From: Methanomassiliicoccaceae archaeon UBA472
GTDB taxonomy: Archaea > Thermoplasmatota > Thermoplasmata > Methanomassiliicoccales > UBA472
Length of the DNA stretch: 28,654 nt
Reading direction: 5' to 3'
Assembly (NCBI GenBank): GCA_002497075.1
Contig: DAML01000007.1
Location: 2,729 to 31,382 of the forward strand
Part shown: positions 1-6,698 of the stretch, one piece after another
Numbering within the stretch: the stretch's first letter is position 1
Layout of the letters: each line of letters begins with the position of its first letter
The notes under the pieces: model-generated
The model's database searches: none
What the model was told of the DNA's origin: nothing
Seen by the model: the letters and a program-made list of their open reading frames with translations, nothing else
Made by a program: the position numbers and the translations under genes

Positions 1-1
1 C

Positions 2-553
2 CGCGGTCTAGGGTATCCGATCTACCTGTCGATCCCGGCCGGACGCGACGGGATGCTCATGGCCTCCACGGCGGTCATGAAGTACGGCAGCCTGCTGTCG
101 TTCGAAGACCTTCCGGCATCGAACGCCCTGCCCCTGATGGTCCTGAGGCAGAACATCTACACCGATCCCCAAGTTCCAATTCAGGTCAAGCCGGACCTTT
201 ACCCAGTGAACAACCCGGGTCCTGACGCGCCGCTGCTGTTCACCACGAACTTCTCGCTCACGTTCTTCACGGTCATGTCCGACCTGGAGAAGAGCAAGGT
301 GCCGGTGTGGCTCCAGGTGGTGGATACGGAGGGATTGTCGGTACTGACCGCCTACTCGGCCGGGAAGCTGACGGCGGAATCGGTCAAGAACGCCCTGCTG
401 GCCACGGGCGCCATGGAGAGGTCGAAGATGGGGACGCTGGTGATCCCGGGCATGGTGGCCAGGATGGCCGTGAAGCTGAACGAGGCTACGGGGCTGCAGA
501 TCGTCGTCGGCCCCAAGGAATCGTCCGGGCTCCCGAAGTTCCTGAGGTCCTGA
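2..553 (+). CDS. cdhE: CODH/ACS corrinoid/iron-sulfur protein large (gamma) subunit, C-terminal part
   Basis: The frame is open from the window edge, so the 5' end is missing; about 183 C-terminal residues are present. The product is the TIM-barrel/corrinoid-contact end of the CFeSP large subunit (CdhE/AcsC), which carries the methyl group between the methyltransferase and the acetyl-CoA synthase active site. Recognition rests on the family block 'TNFSLTFFTV' followed by 'LQVVDTEGLSVLTAYSAGKL' and the ending 'LVIPGMVARM...ETGLQIVVGP', which match the family in order. The first Met in the frame, at about 53, is internal and not a start. The rest of the cdh/acs cluster probably lies to the left. 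The cytoplasmic role fits the CooC, RACo, AcsE, MetF and Fhs genes in this window. Confidence 0.93.
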   Translation, partial: RGLGYPIYLSIPAGRDGMLMASTAVMKYGSLLSFEDLPASNALPLMVLRQNIYTDPQVPIQVKPDLYPVNNPGPDAPLLFTTNFSLTFFTVMSDLEKSKVPVWLQVVDTEGLSVLTAYSAGKLTAESVKNALLATGAMERSKMGTLVIPGMVARMAVKLNEATGLQIVVGPKESSGLPKFLRS

Positions 554-577
554 CGTTCTGGTCTTCCGACAGCGTCT

Positions 578-591
578 GGAAAGCATTATCA
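578..591 (+). promoter_or_regulatory. TATA-like element for the papain-like membrane protein gene
   Basis: An AT-rich 'aaagcattat' block lies about 50 nt before the ATG at 635. A start site about 25 nt downstream would give a short leader that holds the AGGTGG ribosome binding site at 623-628. The same 'gaaagcattat' string recurs before the next gene at 2921. Inferred from position and composition only. Confidence 0.4.
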
Positions 592-634
592 TCCACCAGG
601 GAGTTGTGTTCCTAACATTCCTAGGTGGAATCGG

Positions 635-2887
635 ATGCAACAAGGACCTTATGACCCGAACCAGCCTGGCCAGCAACCTTATCAAGGCCAGCAGCAGGGG
701 CCGCAGCAGTGGCCCCAGCAAAACCCACCCAACCAATATCAACAGCCGCCTCAGCAGCAGCCGCAGTACCAGCCGAACCAGTATCAGCAGTACCCGCCGC
801 AGCAGTACTACCAGCCGCCGAAGAAGAAGCGGAACGTCAAGCTCATCGTGGCCGTGGTCGCCGTGGTGGCGATCCTTCTGATCGCCTCTATGGCGGTGCT
901 CTTCTGGCCTGATGACGGAGGCGACAGCGGTAGCGAGACCATAGGCCCCCAGGGAGGCGTGCTCTCCATTACCAGCGGCGCGCTAGACGGACTGCGAATA
1001 GAGGTGCCCTCCGGCGCCTCCGAGGACCCGGTGGACATCGGCGTCACCAGCGAGGTCGTGGACGACCTTCCGGGGCTTCCCGACGTGGGAAGCATAGCCA
1101 GCCGGTTGATCACGATCAACACCGACGGTTCCGATTCGTGGAACGTCTTCAAGATGTTCGATGATGCGCTCACTATCACCCTGCCATACGATGATGATCT
1201 GGTGGACGACGAGGAAGCGGTGCGCTTCTACGTTTATGACCCGGTGCGTGACCACTTCGAACCGACCGGGTTCATTTCCCAGGATTACGAAGAGAACACC
1301 ATAACATTCCAAGCCTCGACCTTCTCGCAGTTCGTGGCCATCGAGGTGGCCATGACCCTGCTGGAAGGAGCCGGGTCAAGCCTTTCGGTGGACACCGGGT
1401 TCCGCCCGGCCGAGGACGGATGGTACATCCCCAACTACGGATCGTACCTGGAGAACGGCGGGCTGTGCCTGGGAATGGTCAGCTATGCCAAGTGGTACTA
1501 CACATACCAGAAGGGTGCCGGGACCGGTCTTTACGATAAGTACCGCGAAGGCGACCTGAACCAGTGGAGGGACGACGCCACCGCCATCGAACTGGCCACC
1601 CGCGTGCAGATGGGCGTGCAGGGGATATGGGGAGCGATGACCGCCGAGGAGCGCGGGAACACCACCACCAAGCAGACCGGACTGAGCATCATACACGGCA
1701 TGCTGATATCCGGCGAGCCGCAACTGGTGGGCCTCAAGACCAGGTACGCTAATGGCAACTGGGGAGCGGGCGGGCACGCCATTCTCGCTTACAAGTACGA
1801 TAATGGCCGCTTCTACATGTACGACCCGAACAATCCTGGATCAGACCCGAGCGTCGCCCAACAGCAGATGCCCTTCAATTACACGAGCGGCTTCTCGCAG
1901 ATATTCAAGTCCGGCCTCAACGCCAACCAACCGTTGCAGTTCAACGTGTTCTATCACGCGGGCGCCAAGGTCTTCAGCCCCCTGAACGCTTACAAAGGCC
2001 TATATGATAAGGCGGAGAACGACTTCAGCGACGACGCGGTGTTCCCTGACATCGAGCTGACCGATTCGACCACTGAAGTGTACGGATACACGCCGATCGA
2101 TACCGACGCCGACGGCATCCGCGACACCACGGAGGCCAAGTGCAAGATCACCGGCACCTTCACCGGAGGGCAGCAGTCAGTGCAGAAGACCCTGGTGTTC
2201 GTGGGCAGCAAGAAGTTCCAGGCCACCATCACCGATGGAACGTTCGAGGTGGAAGTGCCGCTGAAGCAGGGCGTGAACGACGTGGTCATCCTGGCCACCG
2301 ACGCCAATACCTTTAGCAATTGGGCTGGCTTCTATCGCACCGAGATAGAGAGCACCGCGGCCATGGGCGCTTTGACCGTGACGCTGAGCTGGGGACAGGG
2401 CAGCAGCGACGTCGACCTGCACGTGCTGGAGCCGTACGGACGGCACATCTACTACAGCAACAAGGGCTACGACGCGAACGGCCCGTACCTCGATTTCGAC
2501 AACACGGTCGGATTTGGCCCCGAGCACTACTACGCCACGGACGACAACGTGATGTACGACACCTCTGGAACGGTCATGAGCACCGATATCTTCGGGACCT
2601 ACCAGATCGGAGTGCACTACTACCGCGATCACGACAGCGACGACGAGGAAGTGCAGCCGATCACCTGGACCATCACCATATCCTACCTGGTGCTCTACAT
2701 CGAGCAGACCGGTCAGGAGATATGGGAGGAGGTCACCTACACCGGCTATCTGGACGCCGACGATCCGTCGAGCGCCAGCTCCTTCGGTTCCGGCGGCGGA
2801 TGGTCGGAGATAATGACCTTCGAGTGCGTGGAACCGGACCTGGACGACTACGACATCCCGGACCCCGAGGACGTGACCTTCGAGTAA
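635..2887 (+). CDS. Membrane-anchored papain-like protein with C-terminal YfaP/DUF2135-like domain
   Basis: A 750-residue protein with ATG preceded by AGGTGG six bases upstream. Residues 1-62 are a Gln/Pro/Tyr-rich low-complexity tail, followed by a basic KKKR stop and one membrane segment (about 68-91), so the tail should be cytoplasmic and the rest outside. Residues 101-240 look like a ZU5/beta-sandwich module ('GPQGGVLSITSGAL'). Residues 262-420 resemble a papain-fold cysteine peptidase: Cys278 in 'NGGLCLGM', His381 in 'GGHAIL', Asp397 in 'FYMYDPNN'. After a beta module comes a segment like YfaP/DUF2135 ('TVTLSWGQGSSDVDLHVLEP', then 'YYSNKGYD') to the C-terminus. The peptidase call is inference: the triad order fits, but the fold is untested and it could be a non-peptidase transglutaminase-like domain. 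It could act on cell-surface proteins. Confidence 0.72.
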   Translation: MQQGPYDPNQPGQQPYQGQQQGPQQWPQQNPPNQYQQPPQQQPQYQPNQYQQYPPQQYYQPPKKKRNVKLIVAVVAVVAILLIASMAVLFWPDDGGDSGSETIGPQGGVLSITSGALDGLRIEVPSGASEDPVDIGVTSEVVDDLPGLPDVGSIASRLITINTDGSDSWNVFKMFDDALTITLPYDDDLVDDEEAVRFYVYDPVRDHFEPTGFISQDYEENTITFQASTFSQFVAIEVAMTLLEGAGSSLSVDTGFRPAEDGWYIPNYGSYLENGGLCLGMVSYAKWYYTYQKGAGTGLYDKYREGDLNQWRDDATAIELATRVQMGVQGIWGAMTAEERGNTTTKQTGLSIIHGMLISGEPQLVGLKTRYANGNWGAGGHAILAYKYDNGRFYMYDPNNPGSDPSVAQQQMPFNYTSGFSQIFKSGLNANQPLQFNVFYHAGAKVFSPLNAYKGLYDKAENDFSDDAVFPDIELTDSTTEVYGYTPIDTDADGIRDTTEAKCKITGTFTGGQQSVQKTLVFVGSKKFQATITDGTFEVEVPLKQGVNDVVILATDANTFSNWAGFYRTEIESTAAMGALTVTLSWGQGSSDVDLHVLEPYGRHIYYSNKGYDANGPYLDFDNTVGFGPEHYYATDDNVMYDTSGTVMSTDIFGTYQIGVHYYRDHDSDDEEVQPITWTITISYLVLYIEQTGQEIWEEVTYTGYLDADDPSSASSFGSGGGWSEIMTFECVEPDLDDYDIPDPEDVTFE

Positions 2888-2888
2888 A

Positions 2889-2920
2889 CCCTTTCCCAAA
2901 CCTTTCCTTTCCTTTTTCTT
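2889..2920 (+). terminator. Pyrimidine/T-rich terminator tract
   Basis: Directly after the TAA at 2885-2887 there is a 30-nt tract of C and T with several TTT/TTTTT runs and no stem. This is the usual look of an archaeal T-tract terminator, and it sits just before the next gene's TATA element. Confidence 0.45.
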
Positions 2921-2935
2921 GAAAGCATTATTAAT
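2921..2935 (+). promoter_or_regulatory. TATA-like element for the fibronectin III protein gene
   Basis: 'gcattattaat' is centred about 27 nt before the GTG at 2957, which is where a TATA box for a leaderless archaeal transcript would sit. No Shine-Dalgarno sequence is visible before the GTG. Confidence 0.5.
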
Positions 2936-2956
2936 CTGGCTAGGGGATTCCTACGC

Positions 2957-3412
2957 GTGAGATGTTTAGCGCCTTTCATTATCCTGTTGCTACTGGCCCT
3001 AGCTCTTGCGCCGGTGGCACAGGCTGAGGACACACCAGGAGCGCCTTTGAACCTGCAGGCGGAGAGGGACGGGACGCGAATCTACATCTCTTGGGAGCCG
3101 CCAGAGGGCAACGTTACCGTACTGCATTACAATGTCTACCGGGGTACGGAGGCGAACAACCTCGAATTCTACGATTCCCTGGACGGCAACTACACCGCGG
3201 GATACGACATGGAGGTCGTTCGCGATCAGAAGTACTATTACGCCGTCAGCGCGAACACCACCGCCGGAGAAGGGGAGATGAGCGATATGGTGATGGTCGA
3301 CGTTCCATCGAACGACTATCCGGTGCTGGTCATTGGGATCATCATCGCCGTCGTTTCCGTAACGCTCATGTTCGCTTATTGGAAGGGAAGAGGTTCGGAA
3401 CCAGCTCCCTAA
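2957..3412 (+). CDS. Small exported, C-terminally anchored fibronectin type III protein
   Basis: A 151-residue protein starting at GTG. Residues 1-23 form a signal peptide (hydrophobic LLLLALALA, then AQA-ED as the likely cleavage site). Residues about 27-115 form one fibronectin III domain ('PGAPLNLQA...IYISWEPPEG...YNVYRGTE...YYYAVSANTTAGEG'). Residues about 118-141 form a C-terminal membrane helix followed by a short basic tail. It would be held outside the cell by the C-terminal helix; the function is unknown. The GTG was chosen because it gives a complete signal peptide and fits a leaderless start. Its last 47 nt overlap the 3' end of cooC on the other strand. Confidence 0.75.
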   Translation: MRCLAPFIILLLLALALAPVAQAEDTPGAPLNLQAERDGTRIYISWEPPEGNVTVLHYNVYRGTEANNLEFYDSLDGNYTAGYDMEVVRDQKYYYAVSANTTAGEGEMSDMVMVDVPSNDYPVLVIGIIIAVVSVTLMFAYWKGRGSEPAP

Positions 3413-4118
3413 GTTCGGACGCCAGTGGCTCGTCCCCCTTGACCGTGGCGCCAGAAGATGACGCCTCACGCACGACCTCGTCATCGTGCAGAAGGAAGAG
3501 CTCAAGTCCGGTGTCCCTGGCCAGCTGCTCGGCCTTGGCTTCCTTTCCAGAACGGACGCCATTTATCAGCAGCACCTTCCTCTTCACCTTGAGGTCCAGC
3601 TCCTCCGCCAGTTGCGATAAGCGCACGGCGGTCGCCACGCCCACGGCGGTGGGGTCTGACACCAAGATGAGAAGGTCCATAGACCTGGCCGTTCGGCGGG
3701 AGAGATGCTCCATGCCCGCCTCGTTATCAATAATGACTTGGGTGTAGGAATCCATGAGCTGGTCCACGAACACCCGGAGAAGATTGTTCACGTAGCAATA
3801 GCATCCTGGTCCTTCCGGGCGGCCCATGGTCAGAAGGTCGAAACCGTTCCCTTCGGCCAGTATCTCACGCAACTTGAGCTTCAGGTACTCCTGCTTGCTC
3901 ATGTCCCGGGGCGGTTGACCGCCTTTGCTCAATAGACCCTCTCGGACCTGTCCCACCGTGCCGGGAACGTCCGTGCCGAGCTTCTGCCCCAGGTTGCTGT
4001 TGGGATCGGCGTCCACCGCGAGAACTATGTCCCTTTCAGAAAGTATTCGGACCAGCAGGGCGGACACGGTGCTCTTTCCCACCCCGCCCTTGCCGGCGAC
4101 GGCCGTCAGAAAGCTCAT
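3366..4118 (-). CDS. cooC: CODH nickel-insertion ATPase CooC/AcsF
   Basis: A 250-residue MinD/ParA-type P-loop ATPase that uses ATP to load nickel into the C-cluster of carbon monoxide dehydrogenase (known for the family). Visible are a deviant Walker A motif GKGGVGKST at residues 9-17, 'DADPNSN' at 37-43, and the CooC signature 'GPGCYCYVNN' with Cys106-x-Cys108, the pair that binds metal at the dimer interface. The length matches the family. The ATG overlaps the stop of the upstream methyltransferase gene (ATGA), so the two are translationally coupled. The 3' end runs into the convergent fibronectin III gene. Confidence 0.93.
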   Translation of the reverse strand: MSFLTAVAGKGGVGKSTVSALLVRILSERDIVLAVDADPNSNLGQKLGTDVPGTVGQVREGLLSKGGQPPRDMSKQEYLKLKLREILAEGNGFDLLTMGRPEGPGCYCYVNNLLRVFVDQLMDSYTQVIIDNEAGMEHLSRRTARSMDLLILVSDPTAVGVATAVRLSQLAEELDLKVKRKVLLINGVRSGKEAKAEQLARDTGLELFLLHDDEVVREASSSGATVKGDEPLASELRELVPNLFPSNKRT

Positions 4119-5146
4119 GCCATGCCGCCCAGGCGGTAACGCTGCCTTATCGCCTCGACCGTACCGGTCAGAAGCTCCAGCACCCTTTCCGCATTCGGCT
4201 CGTCAAGGCCGCCGAGGCCGCACTGCGGAGTGATGAGCGACCGTTCCAGTATCAGGTCCAGGTCCATGCCCTTGCGGTACAGCATGTCCATGTACTTCTC
4301 GAACCTCTGCAATAGGCTCCCGACGGTCTCCCTGGCGATCTGGTCCTCCATGTTCGGAATGAGCCCCCAAGCAATGGACCCGCCCCGGTCCAGGAAGGCC
4401 GAGACCTCCCTCGGGAACAGCGAAACGGTATGCGCGTAGTTGTAAGCGTCAAAGCTCAGCATGTCTATGGACGTGGAAAGAAGCAGAGGCCAGTCGGTGT
4501 TCCCGCAGCAGTGCATGGCCTTTATGGCGTCCACGCCTTCGAGCACCTCGTCGGTCCACTCCACCACCTGGCGCTGGGAAATGGAGGCGAATGGCGTCCC
4601 TATCAGCGTAAGGGACGGCTCGTCCAGGAACAGGACCGGACGGTCGGATATCTCCTTGAGCTTACGGGCCTGCCACTTGGCCTGCATGTTCAGGTTTCGG
4701 CGGATTATCTCCCCGTACGCCTCGTCGTATATGGCGGCCTTGCCGTTATGGTCCAGTATCTGAAGTCCGGCGCTCACCGGACCGGTGACCTGGCCTTTCA
4801 CGGCCGGTATCTTCCTTCCCTTGTACTTGTCAAGGAGAGCGTACAGTCCCTGGAAGTGGTCCTTGGTGTGGGCGAAATGCTCCACATCGTCCGTCACCAC
4901 GGCGGTGTAGAACGTCTCGGGATCGTAATCGTTAAGATCGACCGTTATCCGCTTCCTGTGGGAATCGACCTTGGCCCCCGGCAGCGTGAAGGAGAACTGC
5001 GCGTACATGTTCTCCCCAAAGCCCAGGGCGGGCAGCTGCGGCCAGTAGGGGACCTCGCTCATGCTTGCCGTGACTATGTCCAGGGCTTTCTGGGGGTCCT
5101 TGTGCGGCAGGGAGCCTATCCCGGTGGCGGCGCAGTTCCAGGCCAT
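4115..5146 (-). CDS. MetE-core (UROD/MetE superfamily) methyltransferase, MesB-like candidate
   Basis: A 343-residue protein with only the catalytic barrel of cobalamin-independent methionine synthase. The N-terminal 'TGIGSLPHKDP' is typical of the MetE barrel. Zinc-ligand candidates are His212 and Cys214 in 'MHCCGN' and Cys309 in 'TPQCGLGG'; the usual fourth ligand, Glu, is not evident. Short core-MetE proteins of the Mes families make methionine from methyl-corrinoids rather than methyl-folate. The MesB type has been proposed to use the methylated CFeSP. The coupling to cooC and the nearby cdhE make the MesB role attractive but unproven. An alternative is a methyltransferase within the acetyl-CoA pathway itself. 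It has its own TATA box in the preceding gap. Confidence 0.72.
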   Translation of the reverse strand: MAWNCAATGIGSLPHKDPQKALDIVTASMSEVPYWPQLPALGFGENMYAQFSFTLPGAKVDSHRKRITVDLNDYDPETFYTAVVTDDVEHFAHTKDHFQGLYALLDKYKGRKIPAVKGQVTGPVSAGLQILDHNGKAAIYDEAYGEIIRRNLNMQAKWQARKLKEISDRPVLFLDEPSLTLIGTPFASISQRQVVEWTDEVLEGVDAIKAMHCCGNTDWPLLLSTSIDMLSFDAYNYAHTVSLFPREVSAFLDRGGSIAWGLIPNMEDQIARETVGSLLQRFEKYMDMLYRKGMDLDLILERSLITPQCGLGGLDEPNAERVLELLTGTVEAIRQRYRLGGMA

Positions 5147-5164
5147 GTCCTGCAGTTATCGTTC

Positions 5165-5175
5165 ACGTTATAAAA
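5165..5175 (-). promoter_or_regulatory. TATA box for the MetE-core / cooC operon
   Basis: On the minus strand 'attttataac' lies about 25 nt before the ATG at 5146, abutting the stop codon of the preceding methyltransferase gene. It would give a leaderless or near-leaderless transcript. No ribosome binding site is seen before the ATG. Confidence 0.5.
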
Positions 5176-5931
5176 TCATTTGGTGGCCCGGATGGTGATG
5201 TAGTACTGGTCCATGAACAGCTTGCCGTCCGTTTCCTCGACGGCCATACGCCTCTTGAGATCGGAGGGCAGCGAGGAAACGGCGCGCTCGATCCCCTTGG
5301 CGTCGGCAGGCTCAGCGTTCCAGGTCATTGTGGACAGGGGAAGGTGCCGTCGATACTCGTGAAACTGGATGTCAGTGAGACCGGCCTTCCGCAGCATCGC
5401 CTCCCATTCCTTTCGTCCGTACTCACGAACGTGGGAGCGGTCGTGAAGGAGGTCCAGATGGTTCATGGTGCTGCCTATCTCGGCATCCTCGGGTACGCTG
5501 CGGTCGTCTATGACCAGAACTCCGTCGTCCTTCAGCACCCTGCACATTTCCCTAAGAGCCATGTGGGCATCGGGAAAGTGATGGGGCGCCCGGCGGCAGG
5601 TGACCACGTGAAACGACCCGTCAGGAAAGGGCAGGGAGCGGACGTCCCCTCTTAGCCAGGTCAGGTTCGAAAGCGAACGCTTTTCAGCTTCTTCCCTCGC
5701 CATCTCCAGCATTCTTCGGGTCAGGTCCAAACCTATGACGACGTCGGCCAGAGGCGACAGTCGCATGGCCACGTGCCCCGTTCCGGTGGCAATGTCCAAA
5801 GCGATCTTGCCACGGAGGTCCCCGCAAAGTTGGCCGATTCGGTCGAGCACTTCCCGATCGGCGTGGGAAGCGCTGCTCACGTAACCTTCGGCGCGTTTGC
5901 CGAAGATCTCCTGGACGCTTTCCCTTTGCAT
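5176..5931 (-). CDS. Class I SAM-dependent methyltransferase (UbiE/Methyltransf_11 type)
   Basis: A 251-residue Rossmann methyltransferase. SAM-binding motif I is 'ALDIATGTGHVA' at about residues 44-55, followed by the acidic post-I 'VIGLDLT', a 'GDVRSLPFPDGSFHVVTC' stretch typical of the UbiE/COQ5-like group, and 'MCRVLKDDGVLVIDD' as motif III. The substrate cannot be told from the sequence. It is divergent from the radical SAM gene across a 47-nt gap and ends just before the promoter of the MetE-core gene. Its link to one-carbon metabolism is only positional. Confidence 0.85.
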   Translation of the reverse strand: MQRESVQEIFGKRAEGYVSSASHADREVLDRIGQLCGDLRGKIALDIATGTGHVAMRLSPLADVVIGLDLTRRMLEMAREEAEKRSLSNLTWLRGDVRSLPFPDGSFHVVTCRRAPHHFPDAHMALREMCRVLKDDGVLVIDDRSVPEDAEIGSTMNHLDLLHDRSHVREYGRKEWEAMLRKAGLTDIQFHEYRRHLPLSTMTWNAEPADAKGIERAVSSLPSDLKRRMAVEETDGKLFMDQYYITIRATK

Positions 5932-5947
5932 GCCACCGAATCCTGGT

Positions 5948-5961
5948 GAAAATATTTCAAC
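5948..5961. promoter_or_regulatory. Divergent AT-rich TATA element between methyltransferase and radical SAM genes
   Basis: 'gaaaatatttcaac' is the only AT-rich block in the 47-nt divergent gap and is nearly palindromic. It is about 25 nt from both start codons (5931 minus, 5979 plus), so one element may serve both genes. Inferred from position. Confidence 0.4.
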
Positions 5962-5978
5962 GCTGTTAGGAAAAGATT

Positions 5979-6698
5979 ATGCCTTTCACACCAAATATCA
6001 ACCGCGTGCGGTTGATCACCGTCAACCGGGCCAAGCCCAACGCCTCGGTGGAGTTCTACGGATGTCCGATGCAATGCAAGTACTGCTCCCACACGGCAGC
6101 GCAGTTCAAGGACTACGATCTGGAGAAGGTCATCCTGGCCATGTCTGACAACGGCATCAGGAGCGTCTTCATCGGAGGAGCGGAGCCAGCTGTGCATAGC
6201 AAGGAGGCCTTTGAACTTATCCGCATACTCGAGGCCAAGGGGAAGGAGATAATCCTGAAGACCACTGGCCACGACCCGGAGTTCGTCAAGGCGGTCAAAG
6301 ACAAGGTCTCCCGTTTCGTCCTGGAGGTCAAGGCGCCCCTGGACGACCCAGAACTGCTGACCCGGCTCACCATCTACGATCTGGACCAGGCGAAGGAGCA
6401 GCAGGAGAACGAGCGGCGGACGCTGGAGATAATGAAAGGATCGAAGGTGCGCGCGACCCTGCGCATCATTCCCGACCGGTACACGGCGGACACGGTGGAG
6501 AGGATCGCCAAGGACCTCAAAGGCTACGTGGACGAGCTGCATATAACCCAGTTCATGTCCAGCCAGAATGACGTGGGCTTTGCCGGCATCTTCACCCCGG
6601 GACCGGACCAGGAGACCATGATGTCCTACGGACGGATCGCGCGCAAGTACCTTCCGCGGGTCAAGGTCAAAGGAAACGGCTTCGAAGTCATCCTCTGA
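5979..6698 (+). CDS. Radical SAM protein (PflA-like group)
   Basis: A 239-residue radical SAM enzyme. The [4Fe-4S] motif is 'GCPMQCKYC', Cys29-x3-Cys33-x2-Cys36, in the normal spacing, followed by 'FIGGAEPAV' as the SAM-binding GGE-like segment. There is no extra C-terminal cluster, so the protein is short like activating enzymes. The substrate is unknown; it might be an activase or a small-molecule enzyme, and no glycyl-radical partner lies in the window. The ATG is preceded by TTAGGAA. It overlaps the convergent RACo gene by 11 nt. Confidence 0.82.
   Translation: MPFTPNINRVRLITVNRAKPNASVEFYGCPMQCKYCSHTAAQFKDYDLEKVILAMSDNGIRSVFIGGAEPAVHSKEAFELIRILEAKGKEIILKTTGHDPEFVKAVKDKVSRFVLEVKAPLDDPELLTRLTIYDLDQAKEQQENERRTLEIMKGSKVRATLRIIPDRYTADTVERIAKDLKGYVDELHITQFMSSQNDVGFAGIFTPGPDQETMMSYGRIARKYLPRVKVKGNGFEVIL

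Noticed and set aside
635..850. CAG-rich stretch as a nucleotide tandem repeat
   Set aside because: It is coding for the Gln/Pro-rich tail with mixed codons; no exact repeat unit is maintained at the DNA level.
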